Shown: positions 37,432 through 49,171, counted from the first letter of the stretch. The stretch is DNA of 64,000 bases from Tritrichomonas musculus (GCA_039105265.1 JAPFFF010000014.1:372001-436000), one strand, 5' to 3'. Program-made: numbers and translations. Notes: generated by a model not told the origin, from the sequence alone.

Positions 37432-40299
37432 TTAAAGATCAAGTTCATTCTCATTATTTTCATCTTCACTTTTATTCATTCTTGAATTCTTTTTCTTATA
37501 AATGATAATTCCAACTATTATTGCAATGATGACAACAACTACAACAACCACAATGGCAATGATAATACCCTTCGATAGCGGTTTTTTGGTATTATTATCA
37601 TCATTTCCAGGATCATCAGTTTCTTCATTTTTATTGCTGGCTGCCAAGCATTTTTCTGCATGATCATCAATGCATCTTGGATATTTGTAGAATTCATCAG
37701 TCTGGTATTTTCCAATCCACGAAGAACAATTGAATTTCGCTCCACAAATCATTTTTGCAACAATTTGGTCATTTAATAAAAATGCATTTTTATTTTGAGT
37801 TTTTTCAGTTATTTTGATTTGCTTACATGTTCCATCAATCAATGATTCCCCAAATTCTATTAATGATGAATCAGTCAATTCAATTTCGGTTTGATCATTG
37901 AATTTTGCAGCATCCAGAACATAAATATTAGAATTGGTGCCAACTTTGATATTTTTATCGAAATTAATATTCGACAATGTCAATGTTGAACCTGAATTCA
38001 TTTTCAATGACTTTATTTTGGCTTCAATTGGAATTTGATTAGCAAATATTTCCATTTTTCCGCTTGAAAATGATTCAATTTCTTCAAATTCAACAGTTTT
38101 AACATTGTTTATCATGCTTATCTTAAGATTTCCATCAATAATTGTTAGTTTATTTAATGATATGTTGTTTGTATCATCATCTACATTTAAATTAATTTCA
38201 CTCTTTTGGTTATTGAACAAATTCAAAGGAACTTTCGCCTGTGGCAAATTGATTACTGGATTGTTTGAATTAGCATGAACACCAAATTCACCTTCTCCAT
38301 AGTCATTTCTGCCTTCAGGTGGTTTTGCTATTGTGATTGTTGTTTCTGCATTTTGAGGTGATAAGAATAAAGCATTGTTTGTTTGCCCATTTTCGTTTAT
38401 TTTCAAGAATAAATTTTGTTGATTTGAATTAATTAAAGCAATTTCATCATCATTTTTAACAGGGACAAAATCATCACCATCACGATAACCGTTTGATTCA
38501 AATATAATTGTTTCATTATTTGATTGGTAATTTTCAATTATTGGCTCAGTAAAAGATGGCTTCTGAGTTCTTGATATTTCAATCAGTGAGCTTGATATCA
38601 ATTCTTCAGTTGGAGGATTTGTTTGTTCAGGTGAAAATGAAGCTGTTGCAGTATCAGAAGGTGTAGGAGATGGCAAATTCGATTCAGATGGAGATTGAGA
38701 AGGTGTATCTGTCTCAAATACTTCTGATTCATTATATAATTGACGAGTTGAAAACATATAAATATCATTATTTATATATCTGATTTCAAGAGCCAAATCG
38801 TCACCATCATTGAATTCAGTAATATTATCTGAAACAAAATTGATTCGCTCTTTTGTAACATTGGCAATATTAGTCATAATTAGAGTTCCATTTGCCAAAA
38901 AGTTATCAAAAAGTTTCTTTCTTTTCCTTATTGATGATCCTTTATATTGTATATAAATAGGACAATCATTCAAATTTTGGATCAATCTAGAAAATAAAAC
39001 AGGAGGTTGATTTAAATCCCAATAAAGAGAAATATAAGAAATGTTACTAAATGCAGATAAATTATATAGACAATTTAATCTACTTCCAGGATAAACCTGA
39101 ATTGTACGAACTTCAACAACTCCAATATTGGAAACACCATTTAGTACTCTTAGATTGAAGATTAATACATTACCTTGATCAGCATAAACATAATCTTTTA
39201 ATGTATTAAATGATGAATTTCCTGTCATATCCAAAGTCACAATGTCAATATCATAAAAATAATTTCTATATGCATCAGAATAATACATTTTCATTGTTAT
39301 ATTGTTGTTGTACAATGTTTTGGTACCAAAAATATCAAATGATGACATTTTTTGGTCTAATTGTATTGGATATTTATTCATAATGTCCCAACAATCAAAG
39401 TTATATGTACTTGATATAATATATAAATTGAAACTATCAATAACCTCAAAATTGACATGGTTGGTAAAAGTAACTTTTTCCCAACTTGCAGGAAGAATAA
39501 AGTATTTTATAAACCGAAATCTCATTAGGTAAATCGGTTTGGTCTCAACTAAACCATCCTCAATTTCAAAAATTGGATTATATTTAAAAATGACTGTACA
39601 TTTTGGAAACTTTTCAACATCGATTTGAAACAAAATTTTTTTGCTCTTATCATCAATTACATCAATTCCTAATGATGTGAATTTAATTTGATAATTACTC
39701 GAATCACAATTAATTTCGATATCATTTTGATATTCTTTGATATTTCCACTTAAAAATAATTCATAGTCAAGATATAACGAGGTAAAATTACATAAATCAT
39801 AATGCCCTGAAATAGAGGATAATATTTCAAAAGTTCCTTTTTGCATGTGATATTCAGATTCAATGAAATTCAATTTTACAGTATTAACATTAAGATCTCC
39901 AACTGAATTTCCAAATTTAAAACTGCATTTATAAGCTATATACGAAGGTGCATCCAGTGTTAATGAAGGTATGGTTAATTTTTCTTTATCCAAATCAATA
40001 AAGGAATCATAGTCCATATCTTCATAAAAAATAATAGTAACATTTGAATTATGTTTTGGAACATATCTTTCAAACATATTAAAATGGGACTTTGGCAGTT
40101 CTATGTAGTTGTAATTAGCTCCATTATCACCAACTGTTAATGTAATTCCTTCTTCAAAAGGATCTAATACATTACTGAAAATAGAACCTTTATCATCTTG
40201 AAAATCGCAAAAGAAAACACCAGAGTGAAATGCGGTTTTTAAATTCGTGTTATATTTAAATGAATGCGGATATATATGAGAATAATAATAGCTCGTATT
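37432..40299 (-). CDS. Large surface protein, 3' part (membrane anchor)
   Basis: This open frame is continuous with the one ending at TGA 40300-40302 and has no stop between, so it is the second half of the same gene. The first ATG is at 40077 (881 residues from there). It shows beta-rich, Asn-rich extracellular sequence with many N-glycosylation sites and a Pro/Ser/Thr stalk (SQSPSESNLPSPTPSDTATA, around 38,650-38,700). A Cys-containing segment precedes a strong membrane span (GIIIAIVVVVVVVIIAIIVG), with a 20-residue acidic cytoplasmic tail ending NELDL. Family unknown; type-I surface anchoring is clear. A 288-bp piece of it (39124-39411) is copied at 29921-30208. Confidence 0.8.
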   Translation of the reverse strand, partial: NTSYYYSHIYPHSFKYNTNLKTAFHSGVFFCDFQDDKGSIFSNVLDPFEEGITLTVGDNGANYNYIELPKSHFNMFERYVPKHNSNVTIIFYEDMDYDSFIDLDKEKLTIPSLTLDAPSYIAYKCSFKFGNSVGDLNVNTVKLNFIESEYHMQKGTFEILSSISGHYDLCNFTSLYLDYELFLSGNIKEYQNDIEINCDSSNYQIKFTSLGIDVIDDKSKKILFQIDVEKFPKCTVIFKYNPIFEIEDGLVETKPIYLMRFRFIKYFILPASWEKVTFTNHVNFEVIDSFNLYIISSTYNFDCWDIMNKYPIQLDQKMSSFDIFGTKTLYNNNITMKMYYSDAYRNYFYDIDIVTLDMTGNSSFNTLKDYVYADQGNVLIFNLRVLNGVSNIGVVEVRTIQVYPGSRLNCLYNLSAFSNISYISLYWDLNQPPVLFSRLIQNLNDCPIYIQYKGSSIRKRKKLFDNFLANGTLIMTNIANVTKERINFVSDNITEFNDGDDLALEIRYINNDIYMFSTRQLYNESEVFETDTPSQSPSESNLPSPTPSDTATASFSPEQTNPPTEELISSSLIEISRTQKPSFTEPIIENYQSNNETIIFESNGYRDGDDFVPVKNDDEIALINSNQQNLFLKINENGQTNNALFLSPQNAETTITIAKPPEGRNDYGEGEFGVHANSNNPVINLPQAKVPLNLFNNQKSEINLNVDDDTNNISLNKLTIIDGNLKISMINNVKTVEFEEIESFSSGKMEIFANQIPIEAKIKSLKMNSGSTLTLSNINFDKNIKVGTNSNIYVLDAAKFNDQTEIELTDSSLIEFGESLIDGTCKQIKITEKTQNKNAFLLNDQIVAKMICGAKFNCSSWIGKYQTDEFYKYPRCIDDHAEKCLAASNKNEETDDPGNDDNNTKKPLSKGIIIAIVVVVVVVIIAIIVGIIIYKKKNSRMNKSEDENNENELDL

Positions 40300-43200
40300 T
40301 CACTCAAAAAATGTAATATTCTGACCAAAATAATTATATATTCTTTGGTCATCAGGGAAACCATAGAAATTCATATGTATAGTAAAACATATAGGATCTG
40401 ATGAAGCATCCAAACATGGATTATTTATCCGAATTGTATTGTAACCATCAAGATCAACAAGAATGTTGAAATAGGTATTAATTGTTTTAAGAGAGTAAAA
40501 ATGAACAAAAGTATCAATTATTAAATCAATGTTGGATGATTTGAGTATAATATCTAGGTAATTTGAATTGTACAAAATGTTAATCTGTTCAACATGAAAA
40601 TTTACTCTATCTTTAATTGATGTGTCAATTGTAAAGTTACTACCAGAATAAGATGCCAATTCACCAAAAATACTAACTTTTTGGCTCCCTAAGAAAATTT
40701 TGAAATCATACATATCTTTAAAACCTAATGGAATATTTTCAGAATCCAAAAACAAAGTCAAGCCTTCAATTATGACGTCAATTGAAAAGTAGTTAGGAAT
40801 TCTAACTTTTTCCCAAGTTCCATTAAATCTAAGTGTCTTACAATTTAATAAATTAATTGTGGCATTTGTATATAAATCATCAAGACAACCATGATCACCT
40901 GTTAAAGTACAATCGGCACAAATAAAATAAGGAATAGAATTCGCTAAATTAAATTTGAGTTTTCCTATCACCAAATTTGCTCCTTGAAATGTAGCTAAAC
41001 TTGGCAATTTGCAATAAAATCGACATGATTTAGCAAAAGAAACATATGCTTCAAAGCTTACTGAAGAGAGATCTCCATTTATAGTAAAACTATTATATGC
41101 AAATATTGATTTAAAGTCAAGTTGAGTAACAGAACAATTAATTATATTTGAAATCAAAGGAATATCTTTAAATGATTGATCAATTATGCAATTTTCATCG
41201 AATTCCAAATTAGAAACTTCAAATTTGTCTCCACTATCATGCACAACAGTTATATTTCTAAATTTGATAACAGTATTGGCATGGTCATACTGATTTTTTG
41301 AACAATCAATTCTTATTTTCGGGTTGTTTCCAATTCCAAAAATAGTGGCATCTTTATTCTCAATTGAATCAAAAGAAAGCCTAGGAGATTTTCCATCTTC
41401 ATTTCCAACTACATAAATGTAAACTTGATTATATTCAGAAAAAGTTTTTATTTTTTCATCCATTTCTTCATAACTTACTTTGTTTGTATTTTCTTCACAA
41501 TAATCACATGACTGACCACTGCAAGCACAAAACTTACTGCCATTTGTCACATTCACATTTATTATATCTGAAATTGTTCCTTTGAATGAAAGAAAAGGCC
41601 TTTTTGGATTGCTATTATAATCAATAACATTGTATTTTGTAAAGTTACCGAAATCAACTTCTATATTTCCAGCAGTTTTTACTTCACTTAATTGAACTAA
41701 AGAAACAGTTATATTCTGGTCATAGTAATCTGATTCAAAAATTAGACAAACATTGTTGATATCGGAATTTGATGTTTTAAGGTTAAAAACTAATTCGTCC
41801 TCTTTTTTATATGTTGACATATCCATATGAAAAACGACGTTTGGCAATTTGGCATGACTAATCATATCATAAGTTCCAAAATAATAATAATCTTTTTGTA
41901 TATCTAGCAAACGACTTCCCTCTCTATATATATGTGCATATGGAATGTCTCCATTTACAAGAGGGATGATGTTTCCCATATGATAAAAATTAGCATGTAT
42001 TTCGCAATTTGGAGGAATATTCAATTTAATTTTATCGTTTCGACCAATAACTATTTCATCAGTAAAAGTTAATTTTTTAGCATTCATTATATAATTGCCA
42101 TCTCGGAAGTATGTATTGTCAAAAATAATGTGGTGAACACTTGGATTGTTTTCATTATAATCATCCATTTTTAACTCATCTAGAGTAGAGCGGTTGTTAA
42201 ATGTTATTATTAAATTATGCGTTTGAAGACATGTTAGATCAATTTTTGTGCACTGATTCAATGTCAAATTAACTTTTTTTGTTTCTGGTGGAATTAATTC
42301 TGATATTTTTGTTTCATAGAATATTTCGAGAAGCAAAGGTATCGTATAATATGATGAAACATTCGCTATAATAGTGAAATCATCAGTTATTTCTGATTTA
42401 ACATTAAAAATATTGTATTCACCTCCAAATCCATAGATATCTTTAAGAAATTTAACTTTTGAAATTGAATTAGAGGATGGAACTTTTTCTGAGAAAGATT
42501 TGAAAGAAAGCAAATTCCATTCTTGACTCATTAATATGGATAATTTTTTATCAGATAGGATACCTGAAACGTCAAACTGTACAATCAATGTATCAAACAC
42601 TAAGGAATCGTTTCCAGCATACAAAATATTATTTGCAATTATTGTTGATATTCCTCCTGATCCAACGCAAGGAATTATTGGAATTTGAACTGTATGAAAT
42701 GTGAAAGAATAAACAATTAAATCAATCCATGAAGATTCAAAATTTATTGTTCCATTATTTAATGAAATAGAATCAATATCAGCTGAAACTCTCGTAGTAA
42801 GATCATTTTCACTTGTATCAATTGAAATATTTGAGCCAAATGGAAGATGCATTCCTCCACGAATTATAACAGATTTTTGTAATATCAAGTTATAATTCAC
42901 ATTTTCAGAAAATGTGAAGGACAAAGGCGATAAATATTTAATTCCTGTAATCAATGAAATACAATTATGAATTATTAATGGAATAATATTAATAAACTCA
43001 TTTCCTTGTAATCTGATAATTTTAGTATTGTTAATCAAAACATTTGATATAAATGTATTTTCTGTCATATTATTTGTTAAATTTAAATTTTCACACGATT
43101 CGATTATTATATTTAAATTATTACTAGGAAACTCCAATAAATGATCTGATATACTAATTATGTTGTTGTCATTAAGAGTAATATTTCCTGCATATAATTT

Positions 43201-43704
43201 ATGAAAAATTAATAAATCTGTATATACTTGTGTAAAAGGGATATTTGTAATCCTTGAAGTTAAAGACTTTAAATATGCAACTTTGCTTGAACTTTTGATT
43301 TCTGGAGAAGATATATTAAGCGAAGTTTGGTTATCATAAAAATTTCCATTGAAAGTAACTTCAATCATACTAATTGTCAAAGTAATGTTCCGAATATCAT
43401 GAAGAGTGAAGCTTCCTCTGACCATATAAAGATCTATGAAATTAACAATTCTATTGTTAAATATTTTTAGTCTAACATCAAGTAAAAAACTTCCTTTCAG
43501 CCAAATTGTAATATTCCTTTCACTTATTGTTTTCACGTAATCTTCTAAGATTTTGGTAAAATTTGCAGTTGAAAGAAGATTATTTCTTGTATAATAACTT
43601 TCACATTCATTAAATTTTGACCCATCTGTTGCCAAACAAATGTTTTTAGTGCTGCATTTTGAAAAAATCCAGAATGTAATGAAGATGATAAATGAAAATA
43701 TCAT
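40300..43704 (-). CDS. Large surface protein, 5' part (signal peptide), ends at in-frame TGA
   Basis: The frame opens further upstream at TTG, but the ATG 43704 gives a textbook signal peptide (MIFSFIIFITFWIFSKC) and is chosen as start. About 1,134 residues of extracellular-type sequence follow: beta-strand repeats, many NxS/T sites and a Cys cluster CACSGQSCDYCEENTNK. TGA 40300-40302 ends it, yet the same frame continues for 74 codons (NTSYYYSHIYPHSFKYNTN...) into the 3' part. Without the TGA the product would be about 2,090 residues with signal peptide and C-terminal anchor. A recent nonsense mutation, readthrough, or a base error are possible. A cut-off product would be secreted, not anchored. 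Confidence 0.8.
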   Translation of the reverse strand: MIFSFIIFITFWIFSKCSTKNICLATDGSKFNECESYYTRNNLLSTANFTKILEDYVKTISERNITIWLKGSFLLDVRLKIFNNRIVNFIDLYMVRGSFTLHDIRNITLTISMIEVTFNGNFYDNQTSLNISSPEIKSSSKVAYLKSLTSRITNIPFTQVYTDLLIFHKLYAGNITLNDNNIISISDHLLEFPSNNLNIIIESCENLNLTNNMTENTFISNVLINNTKIIRLQGNEFINIIPLIIHNCISLITGIKYLSPLSFTFSENVNYNLILQKSVIIRGGMHLPFGSNISIDTSENDLTTRVSADIDSISLNNGTINFESSWIDLIVYSFTFHTVQIPIIPCVGSGGISTIIANNILYAGNDSLVFDTLIVQFDVSGILSDKKLSILMSQEWNLLSFKSFSEKVPSSNSISKVKFLKDIYGFGGEYNIFNVKSEITDDFTIIANVSSYYTIPLLLEIFYETKISELIPPETKKVNLTLNQCTKIDLTCLQTHNLIITFNNRSTLDELKMDDYNENNPSVHHIIFDNTYFRDGNYIMNAKKLTFTDEIVIGRNDKIKLNIPPNCEIHANFYHMGNIIPLVNGDIPYAHIYREGSRLLDIQKDYYYFGTYDMISHAKLPNVVFHMDMSTYKKEDELVFNLKTSNSDINNVCLIFESDYYDQNITVSLVQLSEVKTAGNIEVDFGNFTKYNVIDYNSNPKRPFLSFKGTISDIINVNVTNGSKFCACSGQSCDYCEENTNKVSYEEMDEKIKTFSEYNQVYIYVVGNEDGKSPRLSFDSIENKDATIFGIGNNPKIRIDCSKNQYDHANTVIKFRNITVVHDSGDKFEVSNLEFDENCIIDQSFKDIPLISNIINCSVTQLDFKSIFAYNSFTINGDLSSVSFEAYVSFAKSCRFYCKLPSLATFQGANLVIGKLKFNLANSIPYFICADCTLTGDHGCLDDLYTNATINLLNCKTLRFNGTWEKVRIPNYFSIDVIIEGLTLFLDSENIPLGFKDMYDFKIFLGSQKVSIFGELASYSGSNFTIDTSIKDRVNFHVEQINILYNSNYLDIILKSSNIDLIIDTFVHFYSLKTINTYFNILVDLDGYNTIRINNPCLDASSDPICFTIHMNFYGFPDDQRIYNYFGQNITFFE

Positions 43705-44770
43705 TTTGAAAAAATGGAAAACGGATATATTCAACTATCATTTACAATAGAATTTATTGGTTTTTGAGAGCATTTTAACCATTGAAATTGAGAACCATTA
43801 TAATATATTTAAAAAGTTCATGTTATCTTCTATTTTTTTTTTTGAATAGTTGTTTGTAAGAAAAATAAAAAAGTCACTTTGAAATTAAAAAAGCATTTTG
43901 ATCATTGAATAAAGAGTCATTTTGACACATTAAGAACAAGTTTGGCTATTTATATATTTGTTTTGTGATTACACAAAGCATATTCTAAAATTTTTTTTTG
44001 CTCGACATTCAATAAATAACATACAGTTTTCATATTTAAAGTCAATTAAAAAACCGGTCTTCCTTTAAAAAACCTGTCTACCAATAAATATAAACTCTTT
44101 CAAAAACCGAGTTTTATTCTTCATTTTCATACATTATTTGCATATCTTAATGAGCATTCCAATATATATTTTTAATGAGAAATTTGATCATTTCTGAGTT
44201 TTAAATTTTCATTTTTTCGTTTTCGTAGAAACATTAAAATGCATAAAAAAATAATAAAGTAAAGAAAATAAAAAAATAAATACATGTTTTTTGAATCATT
44301 TTAAGTTTTTTAAATATAAATAAATGTTTTAATCATATTTATCCATTTAAAATAATGAGTTTTTAATTTCAAAGTCAATAGTTCAATTGTTTAAATTGGA
44401 GAACGTTTATCTATATTCTTATTTTCAAAATAGTCCAATTTTCACCAAGAAGATAGACAATAATATGAAGAAATGCTTTTATAAACATCGCTAAATCAAA
44501 TAATAATGCAACGACGCTATATATCTATCGAATTTATCCCAAATAATCAATTTAACATTTGCTTATCGTTGATAATACGACCTATTCCTAAAAGAAACCA
44601 AATACTTGCATAATACAAAAAGTTATATTGATTATTTAATACCAAAACATTATTATTCATGCTTTGTTCATTTTTTTACCTGGATGATATTAATTGCAAA
44701 AAAATCTTAAAACAAGTTCTTTTAACATCTTTTATTTGTTTTAATAAACTTTGATGTGATATTGCGAACA
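43705..44770. other. AT-rich intergenic
   Basis: Divided between the 5' flank of the surface gene and the 3' flank of the BTB-like/TpLRR gene. CCGGTCTTCC and CCTGTCTACC at about 44054-44082 are the only GC-richer spots. No gene or RNA seen. Confidence 0.35.
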
Positions 44771-47700
44771 TTAGTGTGGAAATCTCTTTCTAATGTTTCT
44801 CACATTTATATATGAATTTAAATTCATTTTTCGACACCCTTGAAAAATTGCATTACCAATTATTTTTACCGATGATGGAATTTTTGCATCTGATAGTTTT
44901 AAGCAATATTCAAAAGCTCTATCTTCAATTGATGTTACAGATGCAGGAATTTCAATATTTTTTAATGAAGAACAATGGCTAAAAGCACCAATGCTGATTT
45001 TTTCAAGTGAATTAGGGAGCGTTATCTCTTTTAGTTTAGAACATCTCATGAATGAATACTCACCAATAGATTGTATGGAAGATGGAAGCGCTATTTGTTC
45101 TAGAGATGAGCATTCCTTGAATGCATTGTCAGGGATTTGTTCTAATTTTGAGAGGATCGTCACTTGATTCAATGAAGAACATCCACAAAATGCGTTTTTA
45201 CCAATTGAAGTAACCAATGAAGGCACGACTATTTCCTTAATGGACTCGCATTCGTTAAAAGCAAAATCATCAATTTTTACCACTGATGGAGGAATTGTGA
45301 TTTGTACTAATGATGAACATTCACTAAAAACGTAGGAATTGATTTCTGTAATTGAGCTCGGAAGAGTGATTTCTTTCAGCAGCGAGCATTTATTGAAAGC
45401 ATGAGATCCAATCATATTTACTGAATCATGGATTGATGCCTGCGTCAATGATGAACAGCCATCAAAAGCATGATCTTTAATCGCTGTCACAGATACTGGA
45501 ATTTGTATTTGTTCCAATGATGAACATTGGCTGAAAAGGCCTTCTTCAATCACAGTAATAGAAGAAGGAAGTGACACTTCCATTAATGATGAACATCCAC
45601 TAAATGCATAAGACTTTATCTCAATGACAGAACTTGGAATTTTAATTTCTTTTAAATTTGAACAGTTCTGAAAAGCATTTGATTCAATTGACGTAATTGA
45701 AGGCGGAATTTCAATGAATGTTAAAGATGAACACCCACTGAAAGCACATGATTTAATCTCTGTAATAGAAGAAGGAATTGATATGTCTATTAACTTGGCA
45801 CAGTTCTTAAAGGAATTTGATCCAATATAAGAAATCGAAGGCGGAATTGAAATTTTTGTCAATAAGACACACTGATCAAAGCAAAAGTCTCCTATGGATG
45901 TAACAGAAGAAGGAAGAGAAATTTCTGCCAACAAAGAGCATTTACTGAAGCAATATTCACCAATAGATACTACGGAGGAAGGAATGGAAATTTGTTTCAA
46001 TTTTACACATCCACAAAAAGTGTATGATTTTATTTCTTTAATTGAAGAAGAAATTATTATTTCAGTTAAATTTGAGCAATTTCTGAAAGAATTTGATCCA
46101 ATATCAGCAACTGAAGAAGGAATCAATATGTCTTCCAATAATGAACATTCATTGAAACAAGAATCTCCGATTGATTTGACAGAAGAAGGAAGAGAAATTT
46201 TTGCTAAGGAAGAGCATTTACTGAAGGAATACTCACCAATTGAAACAACGGAGGAAGGAATTGAAATTTGTTTCAATTTTTGGCATCCACTGAAAGTGTA
46301 TGATTTTATTTCCTTGATCGATGAAGGAATAATTATTTCATCCAATTCTGAACAATTGGCAAAAGCATGGGATTCAATTGAAGTGACTGATGATGGAATT
46401 GTTATTTCTTTCAGAGATGAGCATTGGCTGAATGAATATTTACCAATCGAAGTTGCGGAAGGAATTAAAACATTAGTTAAATTAGAGCATTCACTAAAAA
46501 CAAAATCGCCAATTGATTTAACAGAATGAGGGAAAGTTACACTAACTAGAGTAGAACAATTTTCAAATGCATTGTCAGGAATTCTTTGAATATTCCCTGA
46601 TATAACAAGCGTTCCTATGCCATAAAAAGCATATTTTCCAATTCTTACAACAGAAGATGGAATTGAAATTTTTGTAAGCGATTTACATTTGTAAAATGCT
46701 TTTGATTCGATCAATATCACAGATGATGGAATTATAATTTCTTTAATTGAACAGCAACCACTGAAAACAGAATTTTCAATGATATTTATCAAAGGCAGAT
46801 GTATTTCTTTCAATGATGAACAACCAGAAAATGCTTCGGAATGAATAATTGTAACTGAAGATGGAATTTCGATTCTTTCTAGCTTTGAACAATTCATAAA
46901 AGCTTTACTTTCAATAGACGATACTGATTCAGGAATAATAATTTCTTTAAACTTGGAAAACAAATTATTCTGTAAAATTGATTTATATTTTGAAACTTGG
47001 CGAATGATTGAGAAAGAAGGATCGATCAATAAACGATTAAAATCGGGATAACAAGAAAAATGGGCTCCATCAAATAATGTTTGATATGGATCAATGACAA
47101 TTTCATTAATATTTGAGCATTCAAAAAATGAATTTTTAGGAATCATTGTAATTGTTGAAGGAATCAAAATTTTATCAAGTGACAAAATCTTTTTAAAAGC
47201 GAAATCTTCAATTGAAACTACTGATGGAGGAATTGTCACATGTGTAATATTCCCAAAAAGTGAAAAATTAAATTGTTTTATTGTTCTTACTGATGATCCA
47301 AATGTAAAATGGCTCAACATAGGACAATCAGAAAAAGTATCCTGCTCAAAATTTGTGATATAAGGATCAATTTCAACTTCTAGGATTTTTTTACAGCCAT
47401 TGAAAGCATTATGTCCAATTGAGTGAATAGAAGAAGGAATCGCAATTCTTGTAAGTGAAGAACATTGAGAGAAAGCAAAATCACAAATAAATGAGCATGA
47501 TAATGGAATTGTGACTTGTGTTAATAATGAACATTTATAAAAAGAATAAAAACCAATGGATTTCACAGAAGAAGGAATAAATACTCGTGTTATTGATGCA
47601 TTCTTAGCATAAGCATAATCATTAATTCTTTTAATTCCTTCCGGAAAATAAAATGTTTCCAGTTCAAAATCTTCATCTTCTTCATTTAAAAGAATTTCAA

Positions 47701-48694
47701 CAATTGTTGTCTGAGAAAAGTTTAATAAAGGAGCCAAAGCACTTTGAATATCATCATTTTCATGGGTTAAAAAGATCAATCTTTTAGTTTCATCATCATC
47801 TTTATTATTATCAACGCCTCTTATAATTTCATATGATTTTTTTTGAATTTCTGGGATTTCAAAACAATTTGTAATTTCCAAAACAAAAAACGAAAATTTT
47901 TGTTCTAATAAAGAATTTCTTTTTTCTACCTGAAGTGCATATTTAATAAGTTTGGATCCAACCATGTTAAAATCAAATACATTCAAATAATGAGTTGATA
48001 GCCTTTCAATGACTTCATTTTTATTAAAATCAATAAAAGTGAATAAAATTGAAGCTTCACTTTTGTATTTATCAAGACATTTAAATAAAAAGTCAGCAAA
48101 TGATTTCTCTTCTTCATCTGAAAGATTATTATTTCTTTTAAAATATTGGCTTAAAATTTGATAAAGAGCTGGTATGGGAAAATTGAATATTCTATCGTCT
48201 TTTATATATTCAATTAATTTTAATGCGATAATTTCAGCATCCTTCTCTTCAAATGTATCAAACGTTTCATTTTCTTGATATAAATTTTTGTATTGAAACG
48301 AAAACATATCAAATACCAATTCTTTATGGTTGGCTGAAATAATACTCGTGATGATATTTAGTAATTCACTAACTTCGTATTTTTTAGCTAAATATTGAAT
48401 ATAAAATATATCTGATTTGTTTATTTTGCATTCTTTATTTTGACAAAGCGAGATAAAGCTAGTTATTGCAGTTTCTTTCATATCATTAAATTGTTCAATT
48501 TCGTTATCTTGAAAAAGATTGATAAAATCGATATTATCATATTGATTTTGATATCTAAAAAAGAAAGAAGAGTTGCTTTTAATTAATTCATAATCAAATG
48601 GATATTTCTTATCATGAAAAACAAAATATTTTGGTTTCTTGCTTAATGAAATACAAATCTCTAAAGAATTTTGTGGAAATTCTTTTTTACTCAT
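44771..48694 (-). CDS. BTB-like plus BspA-type (TpLRR) repeat protein, 1,307 residues
   Basis: ATG 48694. Residues 1-130 form the divergent BTB-like fold (PKYFVFHDKKYPFDYELIKS, SFFFRYQNQYDNIDFINLF), followed by a BACK-like helical region to about 330. From about 340 to the end run about 35-40 TpLRRs of 23 residues (IPSSVTSIESHAFANCSELDEI type), intact and without frameshift. A divergent stretch at 470-560 breaks the regularity. There is no signal peptide or membrane span, so the protein should be cytosolic, unlike secreted BspA adhesins. BTB folds usually mediate oligomerisation or cullin binding; the LRR array would recognise a partner. Plus-strand frames inside are shadows of the repeats. 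Confidence 0.9.
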   Translation of the reverse strand: MSKKEFPQNSLEICISLSKKPKYFVFHDKKYPFDYELIKSNSSFFFRYQNQYDNIDFINLFQDNEIEQFNDMKETAITSFISLCQNKECKINKSDIFYIQYLAKKYEVSELLNIITSIISANHKELVFDMFSFQYKNLYQENETFDTFEEKDAEIIALKLIEYIKDDRIFNFPIPALYQILSQYFKRNNNLSDEEEKSFADFLFKCLDKYKSEASILFTFIDFNKNEVIERLSTHYLNVFDFNMVGSKLIKYALQVEKRNSLLEQKFSFFVLEITNCFEIPEIQKKSYEIIRGVDNNKDDDETKRLIFLTHENDDIQSALAPLLNFSQTTIVEILLNEEDEDFELETFYFPEGIKRINDYAYAKNASITRVFIPSSVKSIGFYSFYKCSLLTQVTIPLSCSFICDFAFSQCSSLTRIAIPSSIHSIGHNAFNGCKKILEVEIDPYITNFEQDTFSDCPMLSHFTFGSSVRTIKQFNFSLFGNITHVTIPPSVVSIEDFAFKKILSLDKILIPSTITMIPKNSFFECSNINEIVIDPYQTLFDGAHFSCYPDFNRLLIDPSFSIIRQVSKYKSILQNNLFSKFKEIIIPESVSSIESKAFMNCSKLERIEIPSSVTIIHSEAFSGCSSLKEIHLPLINIIENSVFSGCCSIKEIIIPSSVILIESKAFYKCKSLTKISIPSSVVRIGKYAFYGIGTLVISGNIQRIPDNAFENCSTLVSVTFPHSVKSIGDFVFSECSNLTNVLIPSATSIGKYSFSQCSSLKEITIPSSVTSIESHAFANCSELDEIIIPSSIKEIKSYTFSGCQKLKQISIPSSVVSIGEYSFSKCSSLAKISLPSSVKSIGDSCFNECSLLEDILIPSSVADIGSNSFRNCSNLTEIIISSSIKEIKSYTFCGCVKLKQISIPSSVVSIGEYCFSKCSLLAEISLPSSVTSIGDFCFDQCVLLTKISIPPSISYIGSNSFKNCAKLIDISIPSSITEIKSCAFSGCSSLTFIEIPPSITSIESNAFQNCSNLKEIKIPSSVIEIKSYAFSGCSSLMEVSLPSSITVIEEGLFSQCSSLEQIQIPVSVTAIKDHAFDGCSSLTQASIHDSVNMIGSHAFNKCSLLKEITLPSSITEINSYVFSECSSLVQITIPPSVVKIDDFAFNECESIKEIVVPSLVTSIGKNAFCGCSSLNQVTILSKLEQIPDNAFKECSSLEQIALPSSIQSIGEYSFMRCSKLKEITLPNSLEKISIGAFSHCSSLKNIEIPASVTSIEDRAFEYCLKLSDAKIPSSVKIIGNAIFQGCRKMNLNSYINVRNIRKRFPH

Positions 48695-49171
48695 TATGGT
48701 TTAATGAAATCCCTTATCAAATTATCAAAAAAAGTTTAATTCAAACAAACATTTTCAATTTAAAAATTTTCTACAAAATATACTAATGCTCATATAATTT
48801 AATATTGTAAATCATGAATATTTTGGTACTTATTTAATAAAATTTATTTTAAATATAAAATACCATTTGATAAATTATTTTATAAAATATTCAATAAGAT
48901 AAATTCATTTCAGAATTTTGGTGATAATAATTAACGGTTTCTTTGAAAAAATATGTTTATTAATATCTTTACAATTACAAATAAATTTATAAAACAAAAA
49001 GTAAAATTATTTTTATATGTGCAGTTAAATATACTAATGATTAAGAATTTAAAAAAATATCAAAATTTTATTTATCAAAAAATATTTTGGTTGGCTTCAA
49101 ATTGAAATGATAATAAATGCTTCTTGGAATTGTTTTGATGGATTCAAAAACATATTAATATTAAGTGAAAT
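48695..49171. other. AT-rich intergenic
   Basis: Between the 5' end of the BTB-like/TpLRR gene and a kinase pseudogene. Nothing recognised. Confidence 0.35.

Noticed and set aside
45894-46529. 211-codon plus-strand frame
   Set aside because: Antisense of the TpLRR array of the 1,307-residue protein.
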